57,125 nt of DNA from Thiogranum sp. (GCA_030148915.1 JASBSN010000040.1:1-57125); one strand, 5' to 3'. Shown: positions 33,413 through 46,132, counted from the stretch's first letter. Numbers and translations: made by a program. The notes: a model not told the origin generated them from the sequence alone.

Positions 33413-34132
33413 TCACGCCGGCAGGCTGGTGAGCTCCAGTTGGCCGGGCGCTACCCGCAGGACGCTGCCCTGTTCGTACCAGTCGCCCAAAACCACCCGC
33501 TGCAAGTCTCTGCCGCCATGCCTTAATCGATGTATACCCGGGCGATGGGTATGACCGTGAATGAGCAGTTCGGCGTTGTGGCGCTCGAGAACGCGTAGCA
33601 CTTCACCAGGATTGACATCCAGTAGCTGCTCGCCGCGCTCAGCGGTGGCCAGGGTGCTCATTTCACGCGCCTGGCGGGCGAAACGCAGGCGGGCGTCGAG
33701 CGGCAACGATAAGGCCTGTTGTTGCCATTGCGGGTGGCGCAGGCGGGCCCGTAACGCCTGGTAGTCACGGTCGTCCGTACATAAGGAATCGCCGTGCATG
33801 AGCAGCGTGCGCCGTCCACAGAGCTCGATTACGGTGGGGTCTTCAATCAGCCGGCAGCCGGTTTCGGCGGCGAACCGTTCGCCGAGCAGAAAGTCGCGAT
33901 TGCCGTGTAGCACGAACACCTGCGTGCCAGCCGTGGTGCAGGCCAGCAGCGCCTCTTTGACCGGCTCATAGGTCGGCTCCGGATGGTCGTCGCCGACCCA
34001 CGCCTCGAACAGATCACCGAGGATGTACAGCTGCTCATCGGCTTTCAAAGTGGCGAGAAAATCGATACAGCAGCGGCTGATGGCCGGCCGCGAGGGATGC
34101 AGGTGCAGATCGGAAATGAAGCAGGCGCTCAT
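33413..34132 (-). CDS. lpxH: UDP-2,3-diacylglucosamine diphosphatase
   Basis: LpxH (239 aa) cleaves UDP-2,3-diacylglucosamine to lipid X at the cytoplasmic face of the inner membrane, in lipid A synthesis. Calcineurin-like metal motifs are all present in order: FISDLHLHPSRP, LGDLFEAWVGDD, LHGNRDFLLG, LMHGDSL and IHGHTHRPGIH. The ATG at 34132 gives the conserved N-terminus; the longer frame upstream enters ppiB in another frame and is not coding. Confidence 0.95.
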   Translation of the reverse strand: MSACFISDLHLHPSRPAISRCCIDFLATLKADEQLYILGDLFEAWVGDDHPEPTYEPVKEALLACTTAGTQVFVLHGNRDFLLGERFAAETGCRLIEDPTVIELCGRRTLLMHGDSLCTDDRDYQALRARLRHPQWQQQALSLPLDARLRFARQAREMSTLATAERGEQLLDVNPGEVLRVLERHNAELLIHGHTHRPGIHRLRHGGRDLQRVVLGDWYEQGSVLRVAPGQLELTSLPA

Positions 34133-34163
34133 GTCGGCCCGGGCCGTAGCCCGGGTACCTGCT

Positions 34164-34661
34164 TCAGTCCTGCACGGTGACGCTTTCGATAACGACGTCT
34201 TCCTGCGGCACGTCCTGGTGGCCATCGCGGCTGGTGGTGGGTACTTTTTCGATGTCCTTGACCACCTCGAGCCCCTCGACAACTTTCCCGAACACGCAAT
34301 AACCCCAGCCCTGGGCATTGGGCGCCGTGAAGTTCAGGAAACCGTTGTCCTTGGCATTAATGAAAAACTGCGCGGTGGCGGAGTTGGGATCGGGCGTGCG
34401 CGCCATGGCGATAGTACCCAGATCGTTGGTCAGCCCGTTGTCGGCCTCGTTTTTGATCGGCGCGCGGGTGGATTTCTGCTGCATGCTCGGGTCGAAACCA
34501 CCGCCCTGGATCATGAAGCCGGGAATGACCCGATGGAAAATAGTCCCGTCGAAAAAGCCGGCGCGGGCGTATTCGACAAAGTTGGCGACGGTTTCCGGCG
34601 CCTTGTCGGCGTCGAGTTCCAGTACGATAGTGCCTTTAGTGGTCTGCATGGTTACCGTCAA
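34164..34661 (-). CDS. ppiB: Peptidyl-prolyl cis-trans isomerase (cyclophilin type, PpiB)
   Basis: A cytoplasmic cyclophilin of about 165 aa. Core motifs: [49 protein letters not shown] and [16 protein letters not shown] start at 34661 is chosen because AGGAGA lies 8 bp upstream and gives the family's [15 protein letters not shown] opening; an ATG at 34649 is possible. No signal peptide. ppiB-lpxH is a conserved pair; cysS and gltX are divergent, also conserved. Confidence 0.93.
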   Translation of the reverse strand: MTVTMQTTKGTIVLELDADKAPETVANFVEYARAGFFDGTIFHRVIPGFMIQGGGFDPSMQQKSTRAPIKNEADNGLTNDLGTIAMARTPDPNSATAQFFINAKDNGFLNFTAPNAQGWGYCVFGKVVEGLEVVKDIEKVPTTSRDGHQDVPQEDVVIESVTVQD

Positions 34662-34765
34662 GATGGTGTCTCCTGTAGGGGTTGCTGGCCGGCTATGATA
34701 ACGATTTCCGCGCTGTCGACCAATTTTTGTTACCATGCGCGCCGTCCCGTACAGCATTGATAGCG

Positions 34766-36217
34766 ATGAGCGAGAGCACCCTGAAAACCCGGTTTGCGCC
34801 CAGTCCCAGCGGGGAAATTCATCTGGGCAATCTGCGCACAGCGCTGTTTAATTATCTGCTTGCCGCCAGTAGGGGCGGAGTTTTCCTGCTGCGCATCGAA
34901 GACACCGATGCCGAGCGCAGCCGCGGCGAACACGCCCAGGCTTTGATGCGGGACCTCCGCTGGCTGGGCCTGCGCTGGCAGGAGGGCCCCGAGGCAGACG
35001 GTGAGCGTGGGCCTTACTATCAGGCCCAGCGTGGGGCGATTTACGCGCGGTACTACCAGGCGCTGGAGACCGCCGGCGCGGCCTATCCCTGTTTTTGCAG
35101 CGACACAGCGTTGCAGCTGGCGCGTAAGGCCCAGCGCTCGGCCGGTCAGCCGCCGCGTTATGCGGGTACCTGCGCGCATCTGCCGGCGGAGGAGGTCAGG
35201 CGGCGGCTGGCGGCGGGCGAGAGGCCGACCCTGCGCTTTCGGGTACCGGCCGGCGGCCAGGTGGAGTTCAATGACCTGGTGCGCGGCCCGCAGCGTTACA
35301 ACAGCGATGACATCGGCGATTTCATCATTCGCCGCAGCGACGGCACGGCGGCGTTTTTCTTCTGCAACGCCATCGACGATGCCCTGATGGCGGTCACTCA
35401 CGTGCTGCGCGGCGAGGATCACTTGAGCAACACCCCGCGACAACTGTTGATTCTGCAGGCCCTCGAACTGGACGCGCCCGCCTACGGGCATGTTTCGCTG
35501 TTGGTCGGCGAGGATGCCAGCCCCTTGTCCAAGCGCCACGGCAGTCTCAGTGTGCGCCAGTTGCGTGAAATGGGCTATCTGCCGACGGCCATTCTCAATT
35601 ATCTGGCCAGGCTCGGCCACAGTTACGGCGACGACAGCTACGCCGAGCCCGAGCGCCTGGCGGCACAGTTCGACCTGGAGCGCCTGGGTAAAGCACCGGC
35701 ACGTTTCGATCCAAGCCAACTACGTCACTGGCAGAAAGAGGCGGTGCAGGCGGCCGACAGCGAGACGCTGCTGGGTTGGTTCCGCGAGGCCGGAGGCGTG
35801 TTACCCGCTGGGTGTGACGCCGCGCGCGGCTTGGCCGTGCTGGATCTAGTACGCGATAATGTGGAAATGCCGCAGGATATCGTCGACTGGGTCTCGCGCC
35901 TATGTGGTGAGCCGAGGCCCGGCGAGGCCGAAGGCCGCGTCCTGCTCGCCGCGGGCAGCGCTTTCTTCGCCGCCTCGCTGAGCTTGCTGGCAGACTCATC
36001 CGGGGCTTTCCGTGAGTTTGCCGCGGCGGTGGGTAAACAGACCGGTGCGCGCGGCAAAGCGCTTTATATGCCGTTGCGCGTCGCGCTTAGCGGCGCCGTG
36101 CACGGCCCTGAAATGGGGCGTATATGGGACTGGTTGGGCCGCGATGCGTGTCGCGAACGTTTGCAGGCGGCGCTGGATTACTGCCGTGGAGCCGAGGCGC
36201 ATGCTGAAACTGTTTAA
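34766..36217 (+). CDS. gltX: Glutamyl-tRNA synthetase (GltX2-like)
   Basis: A 483-aa class I synthetase charging tRNA-Glu. HIGH-type motif is [12 protein letters not shown]; the KMSKS-type motif is [15 protein letters not shown] zinc-type cysteine pair (CFCSD...RYAGTC) and [11 protein letters not shown] are present. HLGN and the shape of the motif resemble the second GluRS class found in bacteria with two gltX genes, some of which prefer tRNA-Gln. This is inference. Start ATG at 34766. The 3' end overlaps cysS by 17 bp. Confidence 0.9.
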   Translation: MSESTLKTRFAPSPSGEIHLGNLRTALFNYLLAASRGGVFLLRIEDTDAERSRGEHAQALMRDLRWLGLRWQEGPEADGERGPYYQAQRGAIYARYYQALETAGAAYPCFCSDTALQLARKAQRSAGQPPRYAGTCAHLPAEEVRRRLAAGERPTLRFRVPAGGQVEFNDLVRGPQRYNSDDIGDFIIRRSDGTAAFFFCNAIDDALMAVTHVLRGEDHLSNTPRQLLILQALELDAPAYGHVSLLVGEDASPLSKRHGSLSVRQLREMGYLPTAILNYLARLGHSYGDDSYAEPERLAAQFDLERLGKAPARFDPSQLRHWQKEAVQAADSETLLGWFREAGGVLPAGCDAARGLAVLDLVRDNVEMPQDIVDWVSRLCGEPRPGEAEGRVLLAAGSAFFAASLSLLADSSGAFREFAAAVGKQTGARGKALYMPLRVALSGAVHGPEMGRIWDWLGRDACRERLQAALDYCRGAEAHAETV

Positions 36218-37592
36218 CAGTCTCTCACGCAGCAAGGAAACTTTTGTTCCCATCGAGGCGGGCAAAGTGCGTCTGTACGTCTGCGGTATGACCGTCTACG
36301 ACTATTGTCATCTGGGGCATGCGCGCGTGCTGGTGGTGTTCGACATCATCGTCAGGCACTTGCGCAGCCTCGGTTATGCCGTGACCTATGTGCGCAATAT
36401 CACCGACATCGACGATAAGATTATTGCCCGCGCGGCCGAAAATGGCGAACCTATCGAGGCGCTCACCGAGCGTTTTATCTGCGCCATGCACGAGGACGCG
36501 GACGCCTTGGGTGTCCTGCGACCCGACGCCGAGCCGCGCGCGACCGACTCGATGGACGATATCCTCGCCATGATCCGCACTCTGATCGACAAGGGTTTCG
36601 CCTACCTGGGTGCTAACGGCGACGTCTACTACGCGGTGAATCAGTTTGCCGGTTACGGGCGCCTGTCGGGCAAGCGGGTCGAGGAGTTGCGCTCCGGGGC
36701 GCGCGTCGAAGTGGAAGACGCCAAGCGGGATCCGCTGGACTTCGTGTTATGGAAAAGCGCCAAGCCCGGTGAGCCGAGTTGGTCGTCCGACTGGGGCATG
36801 GGTCGTCCCGGCTGGCATATCGAGTGTTCGGCCATGTCCACCGAATGCCTGGGGGCGCATTTCGATATTCACGGCGGCGGCATGGACCTGCAGTTCCCGC
36901 ACCATGAAAACGAAATCGCCCAGTCCGAGGCGGCTACCGGCGAGCACTTCGTCAACTACTGGGTGCATAACGGTTTCGTCCAGGTCGAGGAAGAGAAAAT
37001 GTCCAAATCACTGGGCAATTTTTTTACCGTGCGCGAAATCCTGCAACGCTATCAGCCCGAAGAGGTGCGTTACTTCATCCTCTCCAGTCATTACCGCAGC
37101 CCGCTCAACTACAGTGACGACAATCTGGATCAGGCCCGCGGTGCCTTACAGCGTCTTTATACCGCCTTACGCGATGCCGACGCCGCACCCGGTGCCACGC
37201 CGCAGGACGGGTATGCGCTGCGTTTTCAGGCGGCGATGGACGATGATTTCAACACGCCCGAAGCGTTGGCGGTGCTGTTCGATCTGGCGCGCGCGGTCAA
37301 CCGGGCGCGCGAACAGGGCTCGGACGATGCCGCAGTCCTGGCCGCTGAGCTGCGTGAGCTGGGAGGCAGGCTGGGTCTGTTGCAGTCTGCGGCGCAGGTG
37401 TACTTGCGCGGGCTTCCGGGGCGCGTCGATGAAACGCTGGCCGACGGGCAGATCGATGCGTTGGTGGCGCGGCGGGATCAGGCGCGGGCGTCGCGCGATT
37501 TTGCCGCCGCCGATCGTATCCGCGAGCAACTCAGCGAGCTCGGCATTGTGCTGGAAGACGCCGCCGGCGGCACGCAGTGGCGGCGCGGATGA
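36201..37592 (+). CDS. cysS: Cysteinyl-tRNA synthetase
   Basis: CysRS (463 aa). The zinc-binding and HIGH region reads [36 protein letters not shown] and [11 protein letters not shown] complete the zinc site; [16 protein letters not shown] is the signature loop. ATG at 36201 overlaps gltX by 17 bp, as expected for a coupled pair. The remaining length matches the family. Convergent with folD (17 bp between stops). Confidence 0.97.
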   Translation: MLKLFNSLSRSKETFVPIEAGKVRLYVCGMTVYDYCHLGHARVLVVFDIIVRHLRSLGYAVTYVRNITDIDDKIIARAAENGEPIEALTERFICAMHEDADALGVLRPDAEPRATDSMDDILAMIRTLIDKGFAYLGANGDVYYAVNQFAGYGRLSGKRVEELRSGARVEVEDAKRDPLDFVLWKSAKPGEPSWSSDWGMGRPGWHIECSAMSTECLGAHFDIHGGGMDLQFPHHENEIAQSEAATGEHFVNYWVHNGFVQVEEEKMSKSLGNFFTVREILQRYQPEEVRYFILSSHYRSPLNYSDDNLDQARGALQRLYTALRDADAAPGATPQDGYALRFQAAMDDDFNTPEALAVLFDLARAVNRAREQGSDDAAVLAAELRELGGRLGLLQSAAQVYLRGLPGRVDETLADGQIDALVARRDQARASRDFAAADRIREQLSELGIVLEDAAGGTQWRRG

Positions 37593-37609
37593 AGCGGCGC
37601 TGACACGCC

Positions 37610-38461
37610 TCAGGAGTGCAGGGTGTCGGCGGCGAACAGGGTGTTCTGCAGCAACGTGGCCACCGTCATGGGGCCTACGCCACCCGGTACCGGCGTGATC
37701 CAGGCGGCGCGTTGTTGCGCGACGGCGAAATCCACGTCCCCCACCAGGCCGCGCTCGGTGCGGTGGATGCCGATATCGACCACCGTGGCGCCTTCGCTTA
37801 TCCACTCGCCCGGTACCAGCCCGGGTTTGCCGGCGGCCACGACGAGGATTTCCGCCCGCGCCACATGGGCGCGCAGATCGCGGGTAAAACGGTGGCAACA
37901 GGTCACCGTGGCGCCGGCCAGCAGCAACTCCAGCGCCATCGGCCGCCCGACGTGGTTGGACACGCCGACCACCACCGCTTCACGTCCATGATAAGTTTCG
38001 CCGATGCTATCGAGCAGGGTGATGACCCCGCGCGGCGTGCACGGGCGCAGTTGCGGCATGCGCAACGCCAGGCGGCCGACGTTATAGGGGTGAAAGCCGT
38101 CCACGTCCTTGTCCGGACGAATGCGTTCGATGACGGTTTCGGCGTTGATCTGTAGCGGCAACGGCAGCTGCACGAGGATGCCGTGAATGGCCGCATCGGC
38201 GTTGAGTTGGTCGATCAGATCCAGCAGCTGTTGTTGCGAGGTCTCTACCGGCAGGTCGTAGGAGCGTGACAGCAGGCCCGCTTCGGCGCAGGCGTTGCGC
38301 TTGTTGCGCACATAGATCTGCGAGGCGGGGTCGTTGCCGACCAGCACCACGGCCAGCCCCGGTGGCGCCAATCCCTCGGCCAGGCGCAGGTCAATGGTCT
38401 CCTTGATCTGTCGGCGTAGTTGCGCCGAAACGGCTTTGCCGTCGATGATTCGGGCGTTCAT
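37610..38461 (-). CDS. folD: Bifunctional methylene-THF dehydrogenase / cyclohydrolase
   Basis: FolD (283 aa) interconverts one-carbon units on tetrahydrofolate using NADP+. Typical motifs: [21 protein letters not shown] (with the catalytic lysine of YxxxK), [26 protein letters not shown], the dinucleotide region [18 protein letters not shown] and [16 protein letters not shown] at 38461 matches the family opening [16 protein letters not shown]. Divergent from the tRNA cluster. Confidence 0.97.
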   Translation of the reverse strand: MNARIIDGKAVSAQLRRQIKETIDLRLAEGLAPPGLAVVLVGNDPASQIYVRNKRNACAEAGLLSRSYDLPVETSQQQLLDLIDQLNADAAIHGILVQLPLPLQINAETVIERIRPDKDVDGFHPYNVGRLALRMPQLRPCTPRGVITLLDSIGETYHGREAVVVGVSNHVGRPMALELLLAGATVTCCHRFTRDLRAHVARAEILVVAAGKPGLVPGEWISEGATVVDIGIHRTERGLVGDVDFAVAQQRAAWITPVPGGVGPMTVATLLQNTLFAADTLHS

Positions 38462-38562
38462 TGCGTGCGCGGCTTGGCCTGTGCGGAGAAGGCCCGCGAT
38501 TTTCGCATGCGCGGCCCGACCCGACAAGCGTGGGGGAAATTCTGCTATAGTGCACCCTGCCG

Positions 38563-38591
38563 TTGACGGTGCTTGCGGGTCACCGTATGAT
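38563..38591 (+). promoter_or_regulatory. Promoter of the tRNA cluster
   Basis: TTGACG, 17 bp, TATGAT, then a GC-rich discriminator (CGCCGCCCG) typical of stringently controlled stable-RNA promoters. It lies 57 bp before tRNA-Pro. A second possible -10 (TATAGT at 38546) is upstream. Confidence 0.72.
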
Positions 38592-38648
38592 CGCCGCCCG
38601 TCCGGTGGTCGGCGCGGGCGCGATGGTTCGCGCGGTAACGGAAATCCA

Positions 38649-38725
38649 CGGGGCATAGCGCAGTCTGGTAGCGCGCCTGCTTTGGGAGCAGGATGTCGGG
38701 AGTTCGAATCTCTCTGCCCCGACCA
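38649..38725 (+). tRNA. tRNA-Pro (anticodon TGG)
   Basis: 77 nt with complete cloverleaf: acceptor CGGGGCA / TGCCCCG, anticodon loop TTTGGGA within GCCTGC/GCAGGa stem, T-loop GTTCGAATC, encoded CCA. First of five tRNA genes in the cluster. Confidence 0.95.
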
Positions 38726-38768
38726 ATGACAGAAGGTATGCCGTATCACTGCGTTAGCAGGTGCTCGA

Positions 38769-38845
<77 letters not shown>

Positions 38846-38900
38846 ATCTGCGCTCGGCCCCGTCGGGTTTTGGCGAGGGCGGCACAGGCATAAGTTCAGT

Positions 38901-38977
38901 GGCGGGTGTAGCTCAGTTGGTAGAGCGCTGGATTGTGACTCCAGTTGTCGCCGGTTCGATCCCGGTCATTCGCCCCA
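38901..38977 (+). tRNA. tRNA-His (anticodon GTG)
   Basis: 77 nt including the extra 5' G (-1) that pairs with discriminator C73, the identity mark of bacterial tRNA-His. Acceptor GCGGGTG / CATTCGC uses two G-T pairs. Anticodon loop TTGTGAC, encoded CCA. Confidence 0.95.
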
Positions 38978-38991
38978 TTTTTCTATTTTAC

Positions 38992-39067
38992 GGGCCGTTA
39001 GCTCAGTTGGTAGAGCAGGAGACTCTTAATCTCTTGGTCGAAGGTTCGAGCCCTTCACGGCCCACCA
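38992..39067 (+). tRNA. tRNA-Lys (anticodon CTT)
   Basis: 76 nt; acceptor GGGCCGT / ACGGCCC, anticodon loop CTCTTAA, T-loop GGTTCGAGCC, encoded CCA. Lies 14 nt after tRNA-His and is followed by a terminator. Confidence 0.95.
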
Positions 39068-39073
39068 TCTTCC

Positions 39074-39098
39074 AGCCCGCCCGCCCGCGGGCTTTTTT
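39074..39098 (+). terminator. Intrinsic terminator after tRNA-Lys
   Basis: AGCCCGC / GCGGGCT with a 6-nt loop and six Ts, 6 nt after the tRNA-Lys CCA. Ends the Pro-Arg-His-Lys transcript. Confidence 0.9.
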
Positions 39099-39119
39099 AT
39101 TCCCCTGACGCGCGCGGGG

Positions 39120-39148
39120 TTATGCTGCTTTTTCCAAACCCGTATAAT
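39120..39148 (+). promoter_or_regulatory. Promoter for tRNA-Leu and probably tig
   Basis: TATAAT at 39143 with TTATGC 17 bp upstream (weak -35). It is 46 bp before tRNA-Leu. Only 38 bp without a promoter or terminator separate tRNA-Leu from tig. Confidence 0.6.
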
Positions 39149-39194
39149 AGCTTGCCACCACTGATCCATCGGCTTGCCGGTGTCGTGGTGGACT

Positions 39195-39279
<85 letters not shown>

Positions 39280-39317
39280 GACGATGAAAAAAACAAGTTC
39301 AGATTCGAGGAAATAAC

Positions 39318-40592
39318 ATGCAAGTCTCTGTTGAAACCACCAGCGGGCTGGGACGCCGGATGACGGTGGAGATCCCCGCTGACCAGATCGACCAGCAGGT
39401 GGAAAGCAAGCTGCAGCAGCTCGCGCGCAGCGTCCGGCTCGACGGCTTCCGCCCGGGCAAGGTACCTTTGAGCGTGGTCAAAAAGCGCTATGGTGAGCAG
39501 GTCCGCCAGGAGGCGGCCGGCGAGCTGATCGCGACCAGCTACGAACAGGCCCTGCAGCAGGAGAACCTCAAGCCTGCCGGCGACCCGAGCATCGAGCAGA
39601 CGCAGAATCAGCCGGGCAAAGAGTTGCAATATGTCGCCTCGTTCGAGATTTATCCGGACATCGAGCCGCCGCAACTGAGTGATATCAGCATCGAGCGTAT
39701 GACCGCCGAGGTCACTGAGAGCGACGTCGATAACATGCTGGAGAAGCTGCGTAAGCAGCGCGTCATCTGGAGTCCGGTGGAGCGCGCCGCGGCTGACGGC
39801 GACCGCCTCGAGATCGACTTCGAGGGGCGCATCGACGGCCAGCCGTTCGAGGGCAACGCCGCCACCGGAGTGCCCTTGGAGCTCGGCAGTAACGCTATGA
39901 TCCCGGGTTTTGAAGAGCAGCTCAGAGGCGTTTGTGCCGATCAGACGAAGACGGTGGAAGTGACTTTCCCCGAGGACTACGGGTCCCCGGAGGTCGCCGG
40001 AAAGAGTGCCGTTTTCGATGTCAAGGTGCACAGCGTCGCGGCGGCCGAACTGCCGCAGCTCGACGATGAATTCGCCCGCGCGTTTGGCGTCGGCGACGGT
40101 GGGCTGGCGAGTTTGCGCGATGAAATCCGTCGCAATATGCAGCGCGAACTGCAGGCGGTGATCAAATCGAAGGTCAAACACCAGGTCTTTGAGGCGCTAC
40201 TGGAAAAAGCCGATATCGAGGTGCCGGCTTCGTTGGTTGAAAATGAAGTGAGCGCGTTGATCAAGAAAGACGAAGCCGCTGCCGATGCAGTGAGCGACCG
40301 CAGCCGCTACCAGGCCGAGGCGCGCCGGCGCGTCTCGTTGGGCCTGCTGATTGCCGAGATCGTCAAACGCAATCAGCTGCAGATCGACCCGGAGCGGGTG
40401 CGCGCTACCATCGAAGATCTGGCGCAGTCGTATGAGAAGCCCGAGGAAGTGGTGCAGTGGTATTATGGCAACCAGGAAATGCTGGCCGGCGTACAGACTC
40501 TGATCATGGAAGAGACCGTCATGGAATGGATCGCCGCGCAGGCGAAAGTCGACGAAAAAACCGTCAGTTTTGATCAAATCATGCAGGCCTGA
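39318..40592 (+). CDS. tig: Trigger factor (ribosome-associated chaperone / PPIase)
   Basis: Trigger factor (424 aa) meets nascent chains at the ribosome exit tunnel. N-terminal ribosome-binding domain with the docking signature GFRPGKVPLSVVKKRYG, a central FKBP-type PPIase domain (about 150-245, DFEGRIDGQPFEGN...VTFPEDYGSPEVAGK) and the C-terminal helical arms. Strong GAGGAAA site before the ATG. Heads the conserved tig-clpP-clpX-lon cluster. Confidence 0.98.
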   Translation: MQVSVETTSGLGRRMTVEIPADQIDQQVESKLQQLARSVRLDGFRPGKVPLSVVKKRYGEQVRQEAAGELIATSYEQALQQENLKPAGDPSIEQTQNQPGKELQYVASFEIYPDIEPPQLSDISIERMTAEVTESDVDNMLEKLRKQRVIWSPVERAAADGDRLEIDFEGRIDGQPFEGNAATGVPLELGSNAMIPGFEEQLRGVCADQTKTVEVTFPEDYGSPEVAGKSAVFDVKVHSVAAAELPQLDDEFARAFGVGDGGLASLRDEIRRNMQRELQAVIKSKVKHQVFEALLEKADIEVPASLVENEVSALIKKDEAAADAVSDRSRYQAEARRRVSLGLLIAEIVKRNQLQIDPERVRATIEDLAQSYEKPEEVVQWYYGNQEMLAGVQTLIMEETVMEWIAAQAKVDEKTVSFDQIMQA

Positions 40593-40625
40593 ACCAGGGT
40601 CGGCCGACGTAAAGGAAGGCATTTA

Positions 40626-41267
40626 ATGTCACACAAAATGAGCAATGGCGGCGCAGCGGACATTCAGGCGCTGAACCTGGTGCCGATGGTCATAGAACAG
40701 ACCGCGCGTGGCGAACGGGCCTATGATATCTACTCACGCCTGCTCAAGGAGCGCGTGGTATTCATTGTCGGCCCGGTCGAAGACTATATGGCCAACGTGG
40801 TGGTCGCCCAATTGCTGTTTCTCGAGTCCGAAAATCCCGATAAGGATATCCATTTATACATCAACTCGCCGGGGGGCTCGGTGACCGCCGGACTGGCGAT
40901 CTACGACACCATGCAATTCGTCAAGGCCGATGTCAGTACCATGTGTATAGGCCAGGCGGCCAGCATGGGCGCGCTGTTGCTGGCCGGCGGGACTCACGGC
41001 AAACGCTACTGCCTACCGCATTCGCGCATGATGATCCATCAGCCGCTGGGCGGTTTTCAGGGCCAGGCGACCGATATCGATATTCATGCCCGGGAAATAC
41101 TTCTGGTTCGCGAGCGTCTCAACAAGATCCTCTCAAGCCATACCGGTCAGCCGCTGGAGAGAATCCAGACCGATACCGACCGTGACAATTTCATGGGTGC
41201 GGAACAGTCAGTGGAATACGGGCTGATCGACGAAATCCTCGTAACTCGCAAGACAGGTGCCGAATAA
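40626..41267 (+). CDS. clpP: ATP-dependent Clp protease proteolytic subunit
   Basis: ClpP (213 aa). Catalytic triad residues are in view: serine in [14 protein letters not shown], histidine in [17 protein letters not shown], aspartate in [19 protein letters not shown]. It forms the barrel used with ClpX. The short leader before [22 protein letters not shown] is the usual processed propeptide. 33 bp after tig. Confidence 0.98.
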   Translation: MSHKMSNGGAADIQALNLVPMVIEQTARGERAYDIYSRLLKERVVFIVGPVEDYMANVVVAQLLFLESENPDKDIHLYINSPGGSVTAGLAIYDTMQFVKADVSTMCIGQAASMGALLLAGGTHGKRYCLPHSRMMIHQPLGGFQGQATDIDIHAREILLVRERLNKILSSHTGQPLERIQTDTDRDNFMGAEQSVEYGLIDEILVTRKTGAE

Positions 41268-41429
41268 GGCCGGAAAAACCGCAGATTACGGCCGGAAACC
41301 CTTGTCAGACAGCTCTGTAGGGTGTTGAATAGGAAGAGGCGGTTTGCAGGGTATTTTGAGGTATTCAGGCCGAAGAGTATCTGCCGCTGAATAGTAGGAA
41401 AGGGAGACCGCAAGTCGGGGATATCGGTT

Positions 41430-42704
41430 ATGAGCAACGATCGCAACGCCAAAGGCGACGACGGAAAATTACTGTACTGCTCTTTCTGTGGTAAGAGCCA
41501 GCACGAAGTACGCAAGCTGATCGCCGGTCCGTCGGTTTTCATCTGTGACGAGTGTGTCGAGCTGTGTAATGACATCATTCGCGAGGAGATGCAGGAGAAA
41601 TCCTCCGGCGGCACCAATAAGCTGCCAAAGCCTCACGAGATCAACGACGTGCTGGACGAGTATGTTATCGGCCAGATGCGCGCCAAGAAAGTCCTCTCGG
41701 TAGCCGTCTACAATCATTACAAGCGATTGGAAGCGGGGCACAAGAAAGACGAGGTGGAGCTTTCCAAGAGCAATATTCTGCTGATCGGTCCTACCGGCTC
41801 CGGCAAGACGCTGTTGGCCGAAACGCTGGCACGCTTGCTCAACGTCCCCTTCACCATTGCCGATGCCACCACGCTGACCGAAGCCGGCTATGTCGGCGAA
41901 GACGTCGAAAACATTATTCAGAAGTTGCTGCAAAAGTGCGATTACGATGTGGAGAAGGCGCAGACCGGTATCGTCTACATCGACGAAATCGACAAAATTT
42001 CGCGCAAATCCGACAACCCCTCCATCACCCGGGACGTGTCCGGTGAGGGCGTACAGCAGGCGCTGCTCAAGCTGATCGAAGGGACAGTCGCCTCGGTTCC
42101 TCCGCAGGGCGGGCGTAAACATCCGCAGCAGGAATTTCTGCAGGTCAATACCTCCAACATACTGTTTATCGTTGGCGGCGCGTTCGCCGGTTTGGAGAAG
42201 ATTATCAAGGGCCGTTCGGAGAAAGGCGGTATCGGCTTCAAGGCGGAAGTGAAAACCCGCGAAGAGGACGTCAACGTCGGCGAAATTCTCTACGACGTCG
42301 AGCCGGAGGATTTGATCAAGTTTGGCTTGATTCCGGAATTCGTCGGTCGTCTGCCGGTGGTCGCGACCCTGGAAGAGCTCGACGAAAATGCTCTGGTCAG
42401 TATCCTGACCGAACCGAAAAACGCCCTCACCAAGCAGTATGCCAAGTTGTTTGAAATGGAAGGCGCGGAAATCGAGTTCCGTGAGGACGCACTACGCGCC
42501 GTGGCGCGCAAAGCCATGCTGCGTAAAACCGGAGCGCGGGGATTGCGGACGATCATGGAGCACGTGTTGCTGGATACCATGTACGAGTTGCCTTCCCTGG
42601 AAAATGTGCAGAAAGTCGTCATCGACGAACGCGCGATTGCCGGCGAATCCGAGCCCTATCTGGTCTACGACTCCGAGCAGGAGCAGCGCGCTGCCTCTGA
42701 CTGA
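41430..42704 (+). CDS. clpX: ATP-dependent Clp protease ATP-binding subunit
   Basis: ClpX (424 aa) unfolds substrates for ClpP. N-terminal C4 zinc domain ([13 protein letters not shown]...[12 protein letters not shown]), Walker A GPTGSGKT, Walker [23 protein letters not shown] pore/loop segment and the C-terminal small domain with the sensor-2 arginine region [17 protein letters not shown]. The 162 bp before it hold no gene; only a repeated GGCCGGAAA is noted. Full length. Confidence 0.98.
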   Translation: MSNDRNAKGDDGKLLYCSFCGKSQHEVRKLIAGPSVFICDECVELCNDIIREEMQEKSSGGTNKLPKPHEINDVLDEYVIGQMRAKKVLSVAVYNHYKRLEAGHKKDEVELSKSNILLIGPTGSGKTLLAETLARLLNVPFTIADATTLTEAGYVGEDVENIIQKLLQKCDYDVEKAQTGIVYIDEIDKISRKSDNPSITRDVSGEGVQQALLKLIEGTVASVPPQGGRKHPQQEFLQVNTSNILFIVGGAFAGLEKIIKGRSEKGGIGFKAEVKTREEDVNVGEILYDVEPEDLIKFGLIPEFVGRLPVVATLEELDENALVSILTEPKNALTKQYAKLFEMEGAEIEFREDALRAVARKAMLRKTGARGLRTIMEHVLLDTMYELPSLENVQKVVIDERAIAGESEPYLVYDSEQEQRAASD

Positions 42705-42812
42705 GCGTTTTTCCCTTAATTCCATCTGTTTACGAGCGCGATGCACAGCCAGCGCCAGCCTTCGGTGCGGGCGCGAACGCGCTATACTCCCGAGTGGTTT
42801 TCCGGTTTTTAC

Positions 42813-42840
42813 CCACGCATCCCCGGGCGGGGGTGCGTGG
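42813..42840. repeat. GC-rich inverted repeat in the clpX-lon gap
   Basis: CCACGCA-T-CCCC / GGGG-G-TGCGTGG around a GGGC loop. No T-run follows, so it is not a simple terminator; it could be a processing or Rho-linked stem after clpX. The rest of this 273-bp gap holds the heat-shock promoter of lon. Confidence 0.5.
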
Positions 42841-42876
42841 CTCAGTTCTTGCAATTATTCTAGTGGGCGTTAATAC

Positions 42877-42910
42877 CGTCATTGAATTGGCTGGTCAACG
42901 TCCCCATCTA
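42877..42910 (+). promoter_or_regulatory. Candidate sigma-32 (heat-shock) promoter of lon
   Basis: GTCATTGAA, 15 bp, CCCCATCTA. The -10 is an exact match to the sigma-32 CCCCATnTA; the -35 matches its core (CTTGAA) at all but one position. It lies 68 bp before the lon ATG. Lon is heat-shock regulated in E. coli, so this fits. Confidence 0.68.
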
Positions 42911-42977
42911 TGCAGACTTGGGGGCCGCGTGAAACCGACCGGCTCCTCAATCAAATACGGATACGAGGTACTCTCCG

Positions 42978-45422
<2,445 letters not shown>

Positions 45423-45434
45423 TTTTCGGCCTTG

Positions 45435-45488
45435 AAAGCCCGCTGACCGCACAAAGTCTGGTTCGATTGTGCGGTTAACGGGCTTTTT
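45435..45488 (+). terminator. Intrinsic terminator after lon
   Basis: A long two-part stem: AAAGCCCG / CGGGCTTT outer and ACCGCACAA / TTGTGCGGT inner, separated by small bulges, with a short T-run (TTTTT at 45484-45488). It is 12 bp after the stop. Confidence 0.88.
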
Positions 45489-45490
45489 AT

Positions 45491-45520
45491 TTGACGCATC
45501 CTTTGCAGGATTGGTATAAA
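45491..45520 (+). promoter_or_regulatory. hupB promoter
   Basis: TTGACG, 18 bp, TATAAA, giving a leader of about 120 nt before the hupB ATG. Confidence 0.65.
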
Positions 45521-45647
45521 ATTGCCTGTGCACTTCGGGGCCTTACCGTTACTCAGCCTGTATTTTTATGATGAAGAGTCGTTCATGCAGCGAGCGAGCC
45601 CCGCACAGTTCTAAGCAATGACTAAATCTTATTGAGGGTCGCACTTA

Positions 45648-45920
45648 ATGAATAAAGCAGAATTAATCGATGCCGTCGCAAGCACCGCCGATATGTCCAA
45701 AGCGGATGCGACGCGCGCTGTAGACGCCGTGGTAGATAATATTACTGAAAGCTTGCGCAAAGGAGATTCGGTGACGTTGGTCGGTTTTGGTACGTTTGAA
45801 GTTCGCGAACGCGCTGCCCGCGCCGGGCGCAATCCGCAGACCGGTGAAACCATCCAGATCAAAGCTTCGAAGGCCCCCGCATTTAAGGCTGGCAAAGCCT
45901 TTAAAGATGCCGTAAACTAG
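45648..45920 (+). CDS. hupB: DNA-binding protein HU-beta
   Basis: HU (90 aa) bends and compacts DNA. Starts [28 protein letters not shown]; carries the DNABII signature [22 protein letters not shown] and the beta arm to [13 protein letters not shown]. Lies between lon and two tRNA genes, the conserved neighbourhood. Confidence 0.97.
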   Translation: MNKAELIDAVASTADMSKADATRAVDAVVDNITESLRKGDSVTLVGFGTFEVRERAARAGRNPQTGETIQIKASKAPAFKAGKAFKDAVN

Positions 45921-45932
45921 CGCGCCTTCCTG

Positions 45933-46008
45933 GGGTGCTTAGCTCAGCTGGTAGAGCGTCGCCCTTACAAGGCGAATGTCGGGGGTTCGATCCCCTCAGC
46001 ACCCACCA
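45933..46008 (+). tRNA. tRNA-Val (anticodon TAC)
   Basis: 76 nt; acceptor GGGTGCT / AGCACCC, anticodon loop CTTACAA, T-loop GGTTCGATCC, encoded CCA. Only 12 nt after the hupB stop, so it may share the hupB transcript. Confidence 0.95.
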
Positions 46009-46015
46009 AGGTTAT

Positions 46016-46092
46016 GGAGTGGTAGTTCAGCTGGTTAGAATACCGGCCTGTCACGCCGGGGGTCGCGGGTTCGAGTCCCGTCCACTCCGCCA
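46016..46092 (+). tRNA. tRNA-Asp (anticodon GTC)
   Basis: 77 nt; acceptor GGAGTGG / CCACTCC, anticodon loop CTGTCAC, T-loop GGTTCGAGTCC, encoded CCA. 7 nt after tRNA-Val and before a terminator. Confidence 0.95.
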
Positions 46093-46100
46093 CCTTACGA

Positions 46101-46132
46101 AACGGGCGTCCACAGGGCGCCCGTTTTTTTTA
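46101..46132 (+). terminator. Intrinsic terminator after tRNA-Asp
   Basis: AACGGGCG / CGCCCGTT around a 9-nt loop, followed by a run of eight Ts; 8 nt after the tRNA CCA. Confidence 0.92.

Noticed and set aside
42813-42840. Rho-independent terminator after clpX
   Set aside because: Stem is strong, but no T-run follows on either strand.
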